Source: Combretum micranthum (lineage: Eukaryota > Streptophyta > Magnoliopsida > Myrtales > Combretaceae). From it: a stretch of 64,000 nucleotides of DNA. Position numbers and translations under genes: made by a program. Location of the stretch: assembly GCA_024138025.1 (NCBI GenBank), contig JAMXBD010002787.1, positions 62,001 through 126,000 on the forward strand, read 5' to 3'. This document shows positions 44,280-55,322 of the stretch, piece after piece. The notes under the pieces were generated by a model, which had not been told where the DNA came from, searched no databases, and worked only from the letters and a program-made list of their open reading frames with translations. The first letter of the stretch is position 1. Every line of letters starts with the position of its first letter.

Positions 44280-46560
44280 TTTCTTTCTTTTCTTTTCTTT
44301 TTTTTTTAACTATGTATTACCATCATTGTATCACTAAAATTTATTAATAATTTATTCATCATTTATATATACTTGTTTTATATGTTACTTAGATTTTTTC
44401 GCGAATAATGAATCATTTTTAGAATGAAAGCCACCTCAACCAGTACTTAATTAATATAGTCAAGGAAAAATTTCTTAAACTCAGGGCACCATGTCACTTA
44501 CCTAAGTGCATAGAATAGACATGGATACTAGACTTTATTGGGTTTACTAGCTAGTTTATGATTTGTTTAATTGGTGATAATTTTTTTTAAACTTATTTAT
44601 TAGAATAATTGTTGAAATTATGTATTTATCTATATATCAGCAGATGGAGCATCCTTGTTGCGGGTGCAAATATAATTGTGTCAATAAAATTGATAGGAAT
44701 ATAACAAACTTATAATAAACATATCTAAATTTATAAAATAAATGAAATATTAAAAATACAATCTTTATTACAACTGCCTATGAGGTTTGAAGTTATAAAC
44801 TTACAAATGAACATAAAAAAAAAAAAAAATCTGAAAAATGAGAAAAATAAACAATATAGAATAATAGAAGTGTAACATATGGTGTTTTTGCATGCTATTT
44901 GGCATCTTTGGCTATGCATCATGTAACAAAGTGTTTAGAAGATTATAGTAAATTGATGATCGCAATATGTTTTTCTTTCCTTTTTTCTGAATATTATTAT
45001 TGCTAAAACATTGAAGGAGGAGATGTTTATTTCAAAATCATAAAGCTAATAGTATTAATTGAAGATAGTGTTATTAAAAAAAAAAATCTAATTATTGAAC
45101 TTAAATAATTACTCTATTTATCTCTACAAACACCGAGTCTCATGAACAGCACGGTATACGCTGCAATTTGAGGGAACAAATTGTTTTTGCAGTCTCCTAA
45201 TTAGTATTCTAAATTTAGAGTAAATGTATCTAAATAAAAGCATAATAAAACAAATTGCCATTTCATTATGATTTTCCACAATGCCTTGAGTACCAGAATG
45301 CAAATGGTACCTAAAAAAAAAATTCCAAAAATTTTTGTTGATATGAGTACATGTTGTTGCATAACATTTGAATCATGTAAAAGACTGTAATATATAAAGG
45401 ACAATGCTACCCTTGATACCACATGCTATTATAACATAATTCGATATACCTATAGGAACAAAAACGTGGAAAGTTCTTCAAGCCATGTATAATATAAAAA
45501 ATGGAAGGTTAATGAAGCAATCGATTAAAATGAAGCACCACGTGTTAATGCAATTGAGAGAGATGTGGAATTTGAAAACACAGGAAGGGAGGAGATAAAG
45601 TTAAAGTAGTTAAAAAGTAGTTGAGAGACTAACGTTGGGGGAGCAATGCATTAATAACTGAGATATGTGAAAATGGATTGTGGATGGAACTAGAAGGAAG
45701 ATTGATAAATAATTTTTACTTTATAAAAAAAAACCGTCTTATTCTAAAATCTTATCAAAGGACCTTCATTGTCTTACTTTTGAGATATTTGCGGGCTGTG
45801 TTTGTATGGTTGTGCAATCTCAATCTCTATCGGCTAGGAAACCCATAAGCATCTTTTGAAAAGGAATAGAGAAAGCATTTATGAAAAAAAGAACCGCCCC
45901 TATCGTTCTATTTATTTCCTTGGAACCGCCTCATAAGCATCTTTCTGAGGTGCCACATAGTTAGCACATAGTATAAACCGTAAAGATCAAGCGTGAATCA
46001 TGTTGTTGACTATAGTTAGCACATAGTATAGACCAGTAGCCAGTACGACGCACCTACGTCGGAATGGAAAAATGAATTTTTATGATAAACAACAAAATGA
46101 AATTAAAACCAACTAAAAAATTATTGATTTTCTAGTTCGTAGGTAATTCTATAGTTTAGAAATAGGTGGAATCGATAATTCCAACTAGCTCCATTACTTA
46201 AAAAAAAAAAAGAAAATTAGTGAAAAAATAAAAAATATTAAATAGATAATTATTAATGTTTAAACTATTTTAAAACAACATACGTCAAAACTTATCATTT
46301 TCCACCAACCATTCTTGAATCTGACAACATTAAATAATTAAAAATAAATAAAAAAATTATTCAAAACATGGTCCATAAATATTGAGTTGGTGGAAAATAC
46401 TTATATTAAAAATTAATTCAAACTTTTATTACACCCACAATATGAGTCTCTTCTCATGGATGGTGACACGTCTACCGACCACTTTTGATTCTGACACCAT
46501 TAAACTATTAGCAAAGAAAGAAAAAAAAAATGAAACAAAGAAAGAATCGAAAAACCACTA
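44280..46560. other. AT-rich intergenic, no gene seen
   Basis: Open frames of 60-83 codons lack domains. A 23-bp phrase containing 'agttagcacatagtata' is repeated at 45957 and 46013, and 'cataagcatctttt' at 45846 and 45931. Confidence 0.45.
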
Positions 46561-46562
46561 TA

Positions 46563-47045
46563 AGGCTGGAATTGATAAAATGCACAAAACGAAAAATTGG
46601 GTGGAGGAGAAAATGAACTGTTTTCCTAAATAAAACACTTTTAAATTATAAATAAATAAATAAATATGTTAAATAAAATCACAACTTCAGAAATGAAGTG
46701 CTGCTAAGGCAAGTCATAGCCACATCAATATTGTTATAAATTCCTATACCTTGATGAAGCAAATTCATTACAAAGCAAAATTGAATATCTCTATTCCCTA
46801 AACAACTTTTCATGTTATCATTTAATTAAAATTAATTACAGTGATTGTGAGGCTGGAATTGATGACATTTTCTAAACAAAAATTAGGCAGAGAAAAAAAA
46901 AATGAAGTTTATTCACAAATAAAACACCTTTAATCTTAAAATAAATAAATAAATACGTTAATCAAAATCACAACTTAAAAAATGAAATAGTGCCGAGCTA
47001 AAACATAGCCACATCAACATCAAGTAAAATTGAATAAATAGCCAT
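46563..47045 (+). repeat. Tandem duplication, ~287-bp unit
   Basis: 'aggctggaattgat' at 46563 recurs at 46850, followed in both by 'aataaaacac', 'aaataaataaata', 'aaaatcacaactt' and 'catagccacatcaa'. The second unit ends near 47045. The 83-codon frame at 46382-46633 crosses the first unit and has no counterpart in the second. Confidence 0.75.
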
Positions 47046-47049
47046 TAAT

Positions 47050-47475
47050 TCATTCTTGTTAGGACACAAAAAAATTAGAAGAGAAAAAACACGCACTCAC
47101 TCTCCTTAGATTACTTTCTTACTCACTTACTCTTGTACTCCTCTTTCTTTGGATCAATAAAGCTCAGAAGGATATCGTAAGCCTCAGTCTTGCTCTCTAC
47201 CTTACTCTGTTTTTACATTTCCTTAGTTAACTTTAAGGAAGTGTCGCAGCCTAGGTTTGGGCCGCCTCCGATGTCGATCTACAGTAATAGTTTTTGTATT
47301 TTAGTTTTTCGGTTATCTTACTTCTTAAGGGTAAAATGGGTATACAAAAATTGTTAGAAAGGGCAAAAAACAAAAAACACTATTTAAACTCTTTGAGAAT
47401 TATTCTGTAACTATTCCGAACTGTTTTCGCAAGTCTTTTCTGTCGGTTCTGGTATGTAACTGTAGCTGTTGGTCA
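47050..47475. other. Unidentified segment, LTR- or leader-like
   Basis: Less AT-rich than its surroundings. It contains an AATAAA at about 47155 on the plus strand and a block 'cagcctaggtttgggccgcc' near 47247. It lies directly downstream (minus sense) of the reading frame at 47476-47925, so the two may come from one element. I cannot identify it. Confidence 0.3.
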
Positions 47476-47925
47476 TTAACTCTGATCTTCCGCGTTCCCA
47501 TGCTGATTTATTTCTTCCATGACTGAGGTGTTTTCCTCATAGGCTTCAACCTTCATGGATAATTTGGTGTCTATACTTCTCCATATTATTATGTTATGGG
47601 AAGAGAAAATGTTGTAAATATGAGATTGGCAAATTAAGTAATTTTCTTCAGGTGGTGGAATATTTGCATGAGCTATCCAGTTTTCTACCTGTAATTCTAT
47701 CGGTTTTTCACTTGTTTTTAATTCTTGTGTAGGGTAAGTAAGTTTGTATATTACATCCATTATTATGTTGTGACTAGCAGGCCTTATGTCATAAAAGAGC
47801 CATTCTGGAGGAATGCTGTTAATTTTCATTCTTATCTGTAAGGTCTTGCTTTTTTCACAACTATCAATCTGTCCTTTAATTGTATAAACAACCTCTTTTA
47901 TTGATGATCCAAATTCGGAGTCCAA
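47476..47925 (-). CDS. Unrecognised 150-codon reading frame, probable element-protein remnant
   Basis: Longest unexplained frame with protein-like composition: balanced charged, polar and aromatic residues, no low complexity. Features include SIPPEWLFYDIRPASHN near residues 37-53, PTQELKTSEKPIELQVENWI near 75-95, ICQSHIYNIFSSHNIIIWRS in the second half, and an acidic end (EENTSVMEE). There is no ATG at its beginning: the frame opens with TTG, and a stop lies just upstream, where sequence similar to 34590-34620 starts. So the 5' part seems cut off by a junction at about 47926. I know no family with confidence. A movement-protein-like or gag-like protein of a retroelement or an integrated pararetrovirus is possible, but that is a guess. 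Confidence 0.35.
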   Translation of the reverse strand: MDSEFGSSIKEVVYTIKGQIDSCEKSKTLQIRMKINSIPPEWLFYDIRPASHNIIMDVIYKLTYPTQELKTSEKPIELQVENWIAHANIPPPEENYLICQSHIYNIFSSHNIIIWRSIDTKLSMKVEAYEENTSVMEEINQHGNAEDQS

Positions 47926-48034
47926 AAATTTTTAATATTAATCTCCCACAATTCACTAGATTTCAATCCTTTCTCCTATTTCCATGGAGGGAAATAAAAA
48001 AGGTAAAGCATCATTGATTGACAGAAAGACATAA

Positions 48035-50355
48035 GCCAACAAAAAAGTTTCCAAAATTTTATATTAAAGTAAAATTGATATTTATTATTAATAGGAAAGT
48101 TCTTTAATGTATTCATTAATTAATAGATTCGGTAGGTCACGACGTAAGGATCAGCATGGAAACTTTTAGACGATTGGGTGACATGGTTAAGGAAATTAAA
48201 GAATTGAAAAAAAAAAAAAAAGGTAATTAAATCCTATAAGTAAACTACAATGCCCACCTTTATTTTCCCTAACCAATTTTAGTCGTCATCTTTTCTCCTT
48301 TCATTTACAAATTTTCCCCTCAACCTAACCCTAATGGCGGTCATGATCATTACACTCGTGATCATTTACACTTCACTACTGGGTGCTGCACAAGCTCAAC
48401 AACACTATATTGGCGATCCAAAAGCGCATGCTATAGCAGCAGCAGCTGCAATTCTATTGCTCCCAGGATGTACCTTGGCTATGATTGCAATGGACCCTTA
48501 AGTTGCAAAACAAGCCTTACCATCAGATCCCGACATCCTTATGATACCCTCACTGCTATGGCATCCCTCTTGAGAGCCGATGCCAATGACGTAGCTCGGG
48601 CCAATCCTGACTACAACACCGTCGACGATGTTGTCGATGGGAACAAGCTTGTTTATATCCCTATCACTTGCGGTTGTGACAGTGATAGCGACTTTTATTT
48701 CCAATTCACTACTTATACAGTTGGTCAAGGCGATTCATACTTTTCCATTGCCAGTAACATATACCAGGGCCTAGCAACTTGTCAGGCTATACGAGTCGCG
48801 AATAATCCAAATCTTAGCCATGGTTTAGTGATAGGTGAAGACATCACCATCCCATTGAGATGTGCTTGTCCTACAACTAACCAGCAAACTGCCGGAATAA
48901 CCTTGATATTCAGTTACGTTGTAGGGGAAGGGGACACCATCTCGTCCATCAGTAAGCAGCTCGAAGTGGATAGTGAGAGTATCCGTGAAGCGAACCGACT
49001 TTCTAAGGACTCGGTTATTTATCCTTTCACAACGCTTCTTATTCCCATCATGGATAACCCACCGCGATCCACTTCAGAAACAGCAGCAGCAGCAGCAGAA
49101 GAAGAAGAAGACGCAGGGTCTACTCTTTCGACGTCTAAAATTCTTGGCATCATTGCCGTCGTCCTTGGTGTTCTACTCAGCCTTGGAGTTGGAGTTGCTG
49201 TGAAATTCCAATGGATTTGCTGCAGCAACAACAATATTTGTATTCCAACAGAAGGTTTGGCAAATACCAATAACGGTGGGAAGGGTTCGAAGAAAGCTTC
49301 TCCTGATCAATCATTCAAATAAGGTGAGGGTTCGAAAGTTCAATCTGATCTGGTCTTCTGTTATTGATACTAGTTTTGACGAAATCCTTCGAAGGACGAA
49401 AAAAATAAAAAAGAAAGAAACAAGGGAAAAAAAACAGAGCTGTATTTGTCTAGATTTTCAGTTTTTCATTTGTGTCTGTATTTTTTTTAAAATGATATGT
49501 GTAAATATATCCGATTTGTATCTATATTTGTTATATTTGATTTTTTGATGAGAACTATCAATTTTTTTTTATCTATATCTATTTTTTGATAAATAATTTA
49601 TTAAAAAAATTTAAAAAAAAATGTCTATATCTGTCCAAAAAACCAAAACAAACTGACTCATTAAATCAGCTCATCGCATGAGACGAGAAGGAGAGGAGAG
49701 CAGGGAAGTGGAAAGAATGCATGGGATTCGGGAATCTTCTGGACTGAAAAATATTTACTGTGCCAGAAATGGTTCTTCTTACTGTTTCAACTTATAGAAA
49801 TTTGACACTTGTTAAATTATTTAAAAAATAAAAATATTTATAAAACAAAATAAACAATTATTAGCATTAAATTTAAAAAATAAAAATATTATAAATAAAA
49901 TAAATAATTATTATCATTCTATGTATATATAATATATTTTTATTACTTTAAATAGAGTTGGGATATAATAACGAGGACAAGAAAACTTTTTCCATTCTGC
50001 TAGATTCTAAAAGCAGCTTCTATAAAATATTTACTATAAATATCCTGACCATACACAATGTTATCTTACACGAAAACTCAATTTGAAATGATTATTGATA
50101 TTAGATATATTAATTACTAAGCATGCTGAGGGAAATATAGGAAAAAAAAAATAGTAGGAATAGTTAAAAGAAAGAGAATGCTTAGTTTAGGGGAGACAAA
50201 AAAATAATTTTTATTATTTATTTTTTCTAGTTTTGTAATTTCGAGGAAGGTACATGTTTCTGGAATGAGGTATTGAGGTTTGGGAACTCAGCCGCGTACA
50301 CGCACTGCTGCCATGCATTGCACGGTAGGTCTCTCTCACCAAGTTGGTGTACTCT
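48035..50355 (+). repeat. Segmental duplication, copy B (with LysM gene)
   Basis: Partner of 38595-40930. The left edge is near 'tttatattaaagtaaaattg' (48060) and the right edge at 'gttggtgtactcta' (50342-50355). The immediate 5' flank differs between copies, and copy B has an A-run (48208-48222) there. The 3' flank has a gain of AT-rich sequence near 49440-49700 relative to copy A. Confidence 0.9.
48334..49322 (+). pseudogene. LysM receptor-like protein, LYK4/LYK5-type ectodomain, no kinase (copy B, frameshifted)
   Basis: The start at 48334 gives a good signal peptide (MAVMIITLVIIY ... AAQAQQ) and reads into HYIGDPKA. There one G present in copy A is missing (after 48426), and the frame ends at 48480. 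The LysM part is open from 48468 to 49322 (284 codons). Counting from 48468: LysM1 1-66; C68-x-C70; LysM2 84-130; C132-x-C134; LysM3 147-194; Ala/Glu/Ser linker 200-224; transmembrane helix about 225-247; then CC and a ~35-residue tail ending SPDQSFK. The three LysM domains joined by C-x-C pairs match chitin-receptor ectodomains. The kinase is missing. As it stands the secretion signal is separated from the ectodomain, so no normal receptor would be made. Confidence 0.87.
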
Positions 50356-51285
50356 ATTGTCAAACGTGATCACCCATTTCTGTTGGAGCAATTTATTATC
50401 CAGTGACTCTGCCTAGATATTTTTGTTTCTAAGGACCGACCTTTTCGTTATCACCAAATTGCAAATTTCGCGACGCTCTCTTTAAATTTCATCGTATGTA
50501 ATTCTAATAATTAAACGGAAAAATTGTGTCTTAGATTCTAACATTGTAATGACCATGCTATTAAATTTGTTAAACGTGGGATTCTATCTGTAAATTACTG
50601 TTCAAATTCTATGAATATACTTATATTTATCATAATAAATTTGAAATACATTAAAAAAATCAATATAATTTTTGTCACAATTGACGTTATAACATGTATA
50701 ACTAATTATAAATTGTTATGTGCCCCATGAAACAATAATATACAAATTATGTCAATATAAATTTAGTTTCAATGTAAAACATTATTTTAACATTCAAAAC
50801 TATGTTTATTAATAATTAACCAATTTTAAACCCAAAGGATGCAATCCATGTCTAAACAATGTAACTCTTAAGAAAAGTTATGATGGTTGGAATATCAATT
50901 TATCATATAAAATGTGTTGCATGTAGTAGTGAAAAAAAAATGATAATTATTGCTATTCTTCTCTTAACCAATAACTATACATATACATATTAAAATTCTT
51001 TTAAGTATGGTTTGACACTTGAATGTTTGCTATTTAAGCACCAAGATTTAGTTGTATCCTAAGAGAATTTCTTGGGAAAGCGATTTTCTCAGTGCCTCTA
51101 AGTCTATATTTATTTTTTTTCATCAAAGTAAATTTACAATTTTCTACGAATTGTTTATGTTCACTAAGCATACCTTTTTTTAACAATCTTAGAGAATTTA
51201 TTCTAGAGTTGGTGAAAGGAATGCGGTTTTAGAATTGTAATAAAAACTTTTTGAAGATTGGAATGCTTTGATGGAACAAACTTCA
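50356..51285. other. Intergenic, no gene seen
   Basis: AT-rich, no open frame of interest. Confidence 0.5.
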
Positions 51286-51288
51286 TGT
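51286..51288 (+). repeat. 3-bp target-site duplication, left (TGT)
   Basis: Matches 53279-53281; three base pairs is the CACTA length. Short, so weak alone, but it abuts proper CACTA ends. Confidence 0.8.
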
Positions 51289-53278
51289 CACTACTAGAAA
51301 ACTAGCCTTTAGAGACAGAAAATTTGCGACGAAAAATTTCTGTCTCTAAAAAAATAAATTAGAGACAGATTTGCGACGGATTTATGATGACATGAATTAT
51401 GAATAATCTTCTAATTTTTATATGCTTTTGCGACGGAATTTGCGACGGATTACACATTGATTTGCGATGAAAATTTTTCCGTTGCAAATTTGTCTCTGAT
51501 TTTAGAGGAAAATAAATTATTTTAGCGCCAATTTCTATTTTTTAAAATTCTGTTGCAAATTTGTCTCTAAACTAAATTATTACATATATGTATATATAAA
51601 TAATTATGTTTAAAATTTATTTTAAATTATACATATCTAATAAAATATATATAAATGTGCATTATATAATAAGGACATATATTATATTTGTAAATTAATT
51701 TTATTATATAATAACTATAATATGTATAATCATTTGTTATTTACAACTAATTATATATATTTTATTTATAATATATTTAACATTACATTACATATTTATA
51801 TATAATAAAGTATAAATTAAAATAGTACTTAAAACATAAATAAATTTATGTCTTATTATATATTCTTTTACATAATAACTTATATAAAAACTCAAATTAT
51901 ACAACTTAATAAAATAGTGTAAAATAATATAAATAATATGTTATATGCAAGTAATATAAAAATACTAATTAAAAATAAAGTATATTTCAATAATAATATA
52001 TGTAAAATAAAATAATTAATATAAAATGTAAACTTAGTATATTTAAACATATACAAATATATAAATAATATATTATATTTTAATAATATATTAATAAAAA
52101 ATATATTCATATTATTTATAATTTTTTATTATATATTTATTATGACTATTCATATATTTTTTAATATAAAAAATTTATTATATATATCTTACATAATTTA
52201 TATTTACATATTATTTTATTTAAAATTAATAACATATTGGGGAAAATATAATAGACTATGTAAAAATATAGTATATTTAAGTAATAAAATATGTAATATA
52301 TAATAATTAGTTAAATATATTTAAATTGGTGTTATATATTATTTTATTAATATAATAATGAAAAATATATTTTTATATTGTTTACATTATATTATAATTT
52401 ATTAAGTGCAACAAAAATGAAATAAAAAAATAAACACATTAATTAAAAATATACAATTTATTAATTTAATATAAAATATTAAATAACTAATGTAAAAAGT
52501 ACAATTATATTATATATCATTAAATATATATAAATTTATATGTATAACATTATTTATATTTACATAATATATAATATTTTTTAATAATAATATCATATTT
52601 GGAAAAAAATTATAATATACTACTGAAAATATTATATATTTATAATAAATATATAATTTACAATAATTATTATAAAATGTAAACATTGTATATATTAATA
52701 TTATATATTATTTTAATAAAATATTAATGAAAAATCCTTAATAAATAGTAAAGTGAAATTATAAAATAAAAATAAACTATAAAAGATATATAAAATGTTT
52801 TATAGTTATAATATTGTAAATTGTGGTATCTCTTAAATAAACAGTAGTGGAACTTTACTCATGAAGATACGAATTGGTTTATCGGTTTAGTGCTTGTGAA
52901 AACTTCAATGTTAAGTGTGCTTAGTATGTAGCATTCTATGATGGGTGACCTCCTAGGAAGGATAAATAAGAGGCAAATGTGTATTTTTTTAATAATTTGT
53001 CTTAGAATCAGAGACAAATTTGCGACGGAATAATTTTATTTAATATTTACTAATTGGATATTTAAAAATAACTAATTATAAAACAAAGACAAATTTGCAA
53101 CAGAAATTCCGTAGCAAATTTGCGACGGAAAATAAATCTGTCTCTAAAAGAATTAGCGACGATTATTTTTGAAACAGAAATTTGCGACGGAAATTTTGTC
53201 TCTGAAAGTCTTTAGAGACAGATTTTTCACTTTCAGAGACAGAATTTTTTGTCTCTAAAGCCAAAATTTCTTATAGTG
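51289..53278. mobile_element. Non-autonomous CACTA (En/Spm) element, 1990 bp
   Basis: The left end CACTACTAGAAAACTAGC and the reversed right end CACTATAAGAAATTTTGGC both lead into 'tttagagacaga'. Sub-terminal zones (51310-51570 and 52985-53262) hold many direct and inverted copies of 'tttgcgacgga' and 'agagacag', the kind of sites bound by En/Spm accessory proteins. The middle (51580-52840) is extremely AT-rich with no transposase; the 72-codon frame there is low-complexity. Near its right side it carries a 5S-rRNA-derived segment. Confidence 0.93.
52900..52960 (+). ncRNA. 5S-rRNA-derived segment inside the CACTA element
   Basis: 'tgttaagtgtgctta' at about 52909 corresponds to the A box of plant 5S rRNA (AGTTAAGCGTGCTTG). 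'gatgggtgacctcctaggaa' at about 52940 corresponds to the intermediate element and C box (GGATGGGTGACCTCCTGGGA). Spacing between them agrees to within about one base. Preceding 'aacttc' fits the AACTCC before the A box. The first half of 5S (about 45 nt) and the last part are not recognisable, so it is not a working rRNA gene, but the internal Pol III promoter region is the best preserved part. Confidence 0.85.
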
Positions 53279-53281
53279 TGT
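53279..53281 (+). repeat. 3-bp target-site duplication, right (TGT)
   Basis: Partner of 51286-51288. Confidence 0.8.
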
Positions 53282-53760
53282 TAATGATGATGAGACACCA
53301 TAATGTAAGAGTTAAAGAAACTAATGGTAGTGGCTAATTTCCATGAAAGTTTTGCAATTAAATTTATCTATGATGTGTGAAACATTATCAGTATAATCTT
53401 TACTACACATTTGTCATAGATAAAATGAAATTTGATTTTAAGAAATGGATGGAGATTATAAAATTTAAAGTTAAGTGTTTGCATATATTCAATATGTATA
53501 TGTGCATCCTAAATAAATTTCTATATAAATTGTGCTGAAAATGAATGTTATCTATTGAATACATGTTTCTATGAAATCATATATAAGAATTGAAAATATG
53601 CTTCATAGTTATATAGTATGACTTTGTGTCATATGTGAAGAATGAATGCAAACATTTCTGTGAAATTTAAATTTTTTTTAAGAGTAATGAATTTGGATTG
53701 AGTATGAAGATGAGTAACTTATGTCTTATTTAATCATATCAACTAGTTGAAAATCTTAGA
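53282..53760. other. Intergenic, no gene seen
   Basis: AT-rich sequence between the CACTA element and the repeat at 53780. Confidence 0.5.
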
Positions 53761-53779
53761 ATTGCTATTGTTCTTGTTA

Positions 53780-54410
53780 TTGTTGCATTACATTTAGTTA
53801 AGCTCGTGTATCATTTTGTGTATAGTTGTGTTATTATGTACTAACCTTCGGCTCATTATTATTGTTATTGTCTTCATTTCAAGTCTGCTTGGATGTTGAT
53901 GATGATGTTGATATTGTTGATGATAATGGACTTACGTTTTTGGGTGATATTGGAAGATTTGAAGGAATGAAGCGAATTTATGGCCGTTGGATTTTTTATG
54001 TTTTATTTTATTTTGTTTAGAACTGGATTTGTATTTTAGAAACTTATATCTTCCTTTAAGGGCCTGGTTGGAGTCCACATCTATGTAATTTAAAGTTTTA
54101 AAGTATTGATCTACCATCATATAAAGTATCACAGATACTTGATGGTAGGGTTTGTTTCATCAAAGTCAATGTACTCAAGTAAGTAGATAAAGTTTTGTTT
54201 ATGTAAAGATTGTTTTTCTTGTTGAATCCAGTTATTTTCAAAATATAATTAAATGATTTTATAATTTAAAATTGAGTAGCAAATATTTGCGATAAATATA
54301 TCTTTAAGGGAGTCCTATGCGTGTATTACCCAAGATATTGCACATGACAGAGGGATTTGACCTGCTCGAATATTAAATGTCAAGTAAGTTCGGTCCTTAC
54401 AGATATGTTA
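53780..54410 (+). mobile_element. Fragment of the same repeat family as 28745-31855
   Basis: It shares with 31280-31855 the ordered phrases 'cattacatttagtta', 'tgtgttattatgtacta'/'tatgttactatgaacta', 'attattgttattgtctt', then 'ttttattttattttgt' and 'agggcctggttggagtcc'/'aggggcttggttgaggagcc'. The 64-codon frame at 53826-54020 lies across it, with no domain. Confidence 0.6.
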
Positions 54411-55100
54411 GCTGAAGCTCAAAATATTCAATCATGGGACACTAAAGTGAAGAGAAAATACTACTCACTTGACTTTATAAGAAGTGTTTCTTATCATAGC
54501 AATTTCAATCCATACGAACCAAAGCAGCAAACCTAAGGGGTACTTTATCCTATGATGGCACCTAATCCGCCAAGCTAGAGGAGCTGCCTGAAGAATGAGG
54601 GTAAACTAGGATACTATTTCCTATGATCTAAATTTTGAACTGAAGTATTGAAAAGGAAATATGAAAATTCGCAGCTTGCAAAATTCTAATTCCAATCCTG
54701 TTTTGAATCTAGTCCAATTTGGCATTAGTAAGTTTTCTTTCCCAAGTCAAGGAAATGTCTAAAAGATTGGGAATTATTTGTCCCTTCTTGGTTTATTGAA
54801 TGGCATTTCATTAGATTGACAAAACAATTTTCCCTAATAAAAAGCGACAAAGTTATGCCTAGTGAATTTTTAAACTTTCCAGAGACAACTTTGTGAATTC
54901 ACAGGCAAAGCAGTGACAATGGGGAATTTACTATTCGAGATTGTGTCAATAGCCCTTGGTCTAATTTCGAACTTCCTCAAGAACATGGATAATGCAGAGG
55001 GTTTTGCTTATTATGAGCGAATCATATATCCAACATGTCCCATTTCATTCGTATTAATCAAATGATTCATTTAATGAGTTCTAATTAAAGCTCTATGCCC
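54411..55100. other. Apparently single-copy intergenic sequence with a 48-codon frame
   Basis: Less repetitive in look than its surroundings. A short frame at 54919-55065 starts in a good plant context (acaatgggg) and encodes MGNLLFEIVSIALGL followed by ISNFLKNMDNAEG, but it is only 48 codons and unrecognised. It could be a first exon; I see no donor site that decides it. Confidence 0.25.
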
Positions 55101-55104
55101 TTTT

Positions 55105-55322
55105 AGGTCCTATTTAAATTGTCTAATTTGATTTATATTTCATATGTATATAATCTGCATCTGTATCTTATCTGTATCTGATCTCTTTAATCTGTTTATA
55201 TGTAAAAATGTATGTTTTTTATGTGTATCTGCTTCTTAATAAACATCCATTGAAAAATGACAAAAATAAGATACCAAAACGATTAGAAATAGATAAAACA
55301 AATAGACCATTATAGATCTAAA
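55105..55322. mobile_element. MITE (~215 bp)
   Basis: The left end 'ttaggtcctatttaaattgt' pairs loosely with the reversed right end 'taatggtctatttgttttat'. The inside has iterated 'ctgtatctt/atctgtatct' words. The copy at 60444-60622 has the same kind of ends and interior. Confidence 0.5.

Noticed and set aside
51580..52840. Possible matrix-attachment or replication-origin region because of extreme AT content
   Set aside because: AT-rich interiors are common in non-autonomous CACTA elements; nothing specific supports another role.
54919..55065. 48-codon frame in good start context
   Set aside because: Too short and unrecognised to call a gene; mentioned as a possible first exon only.
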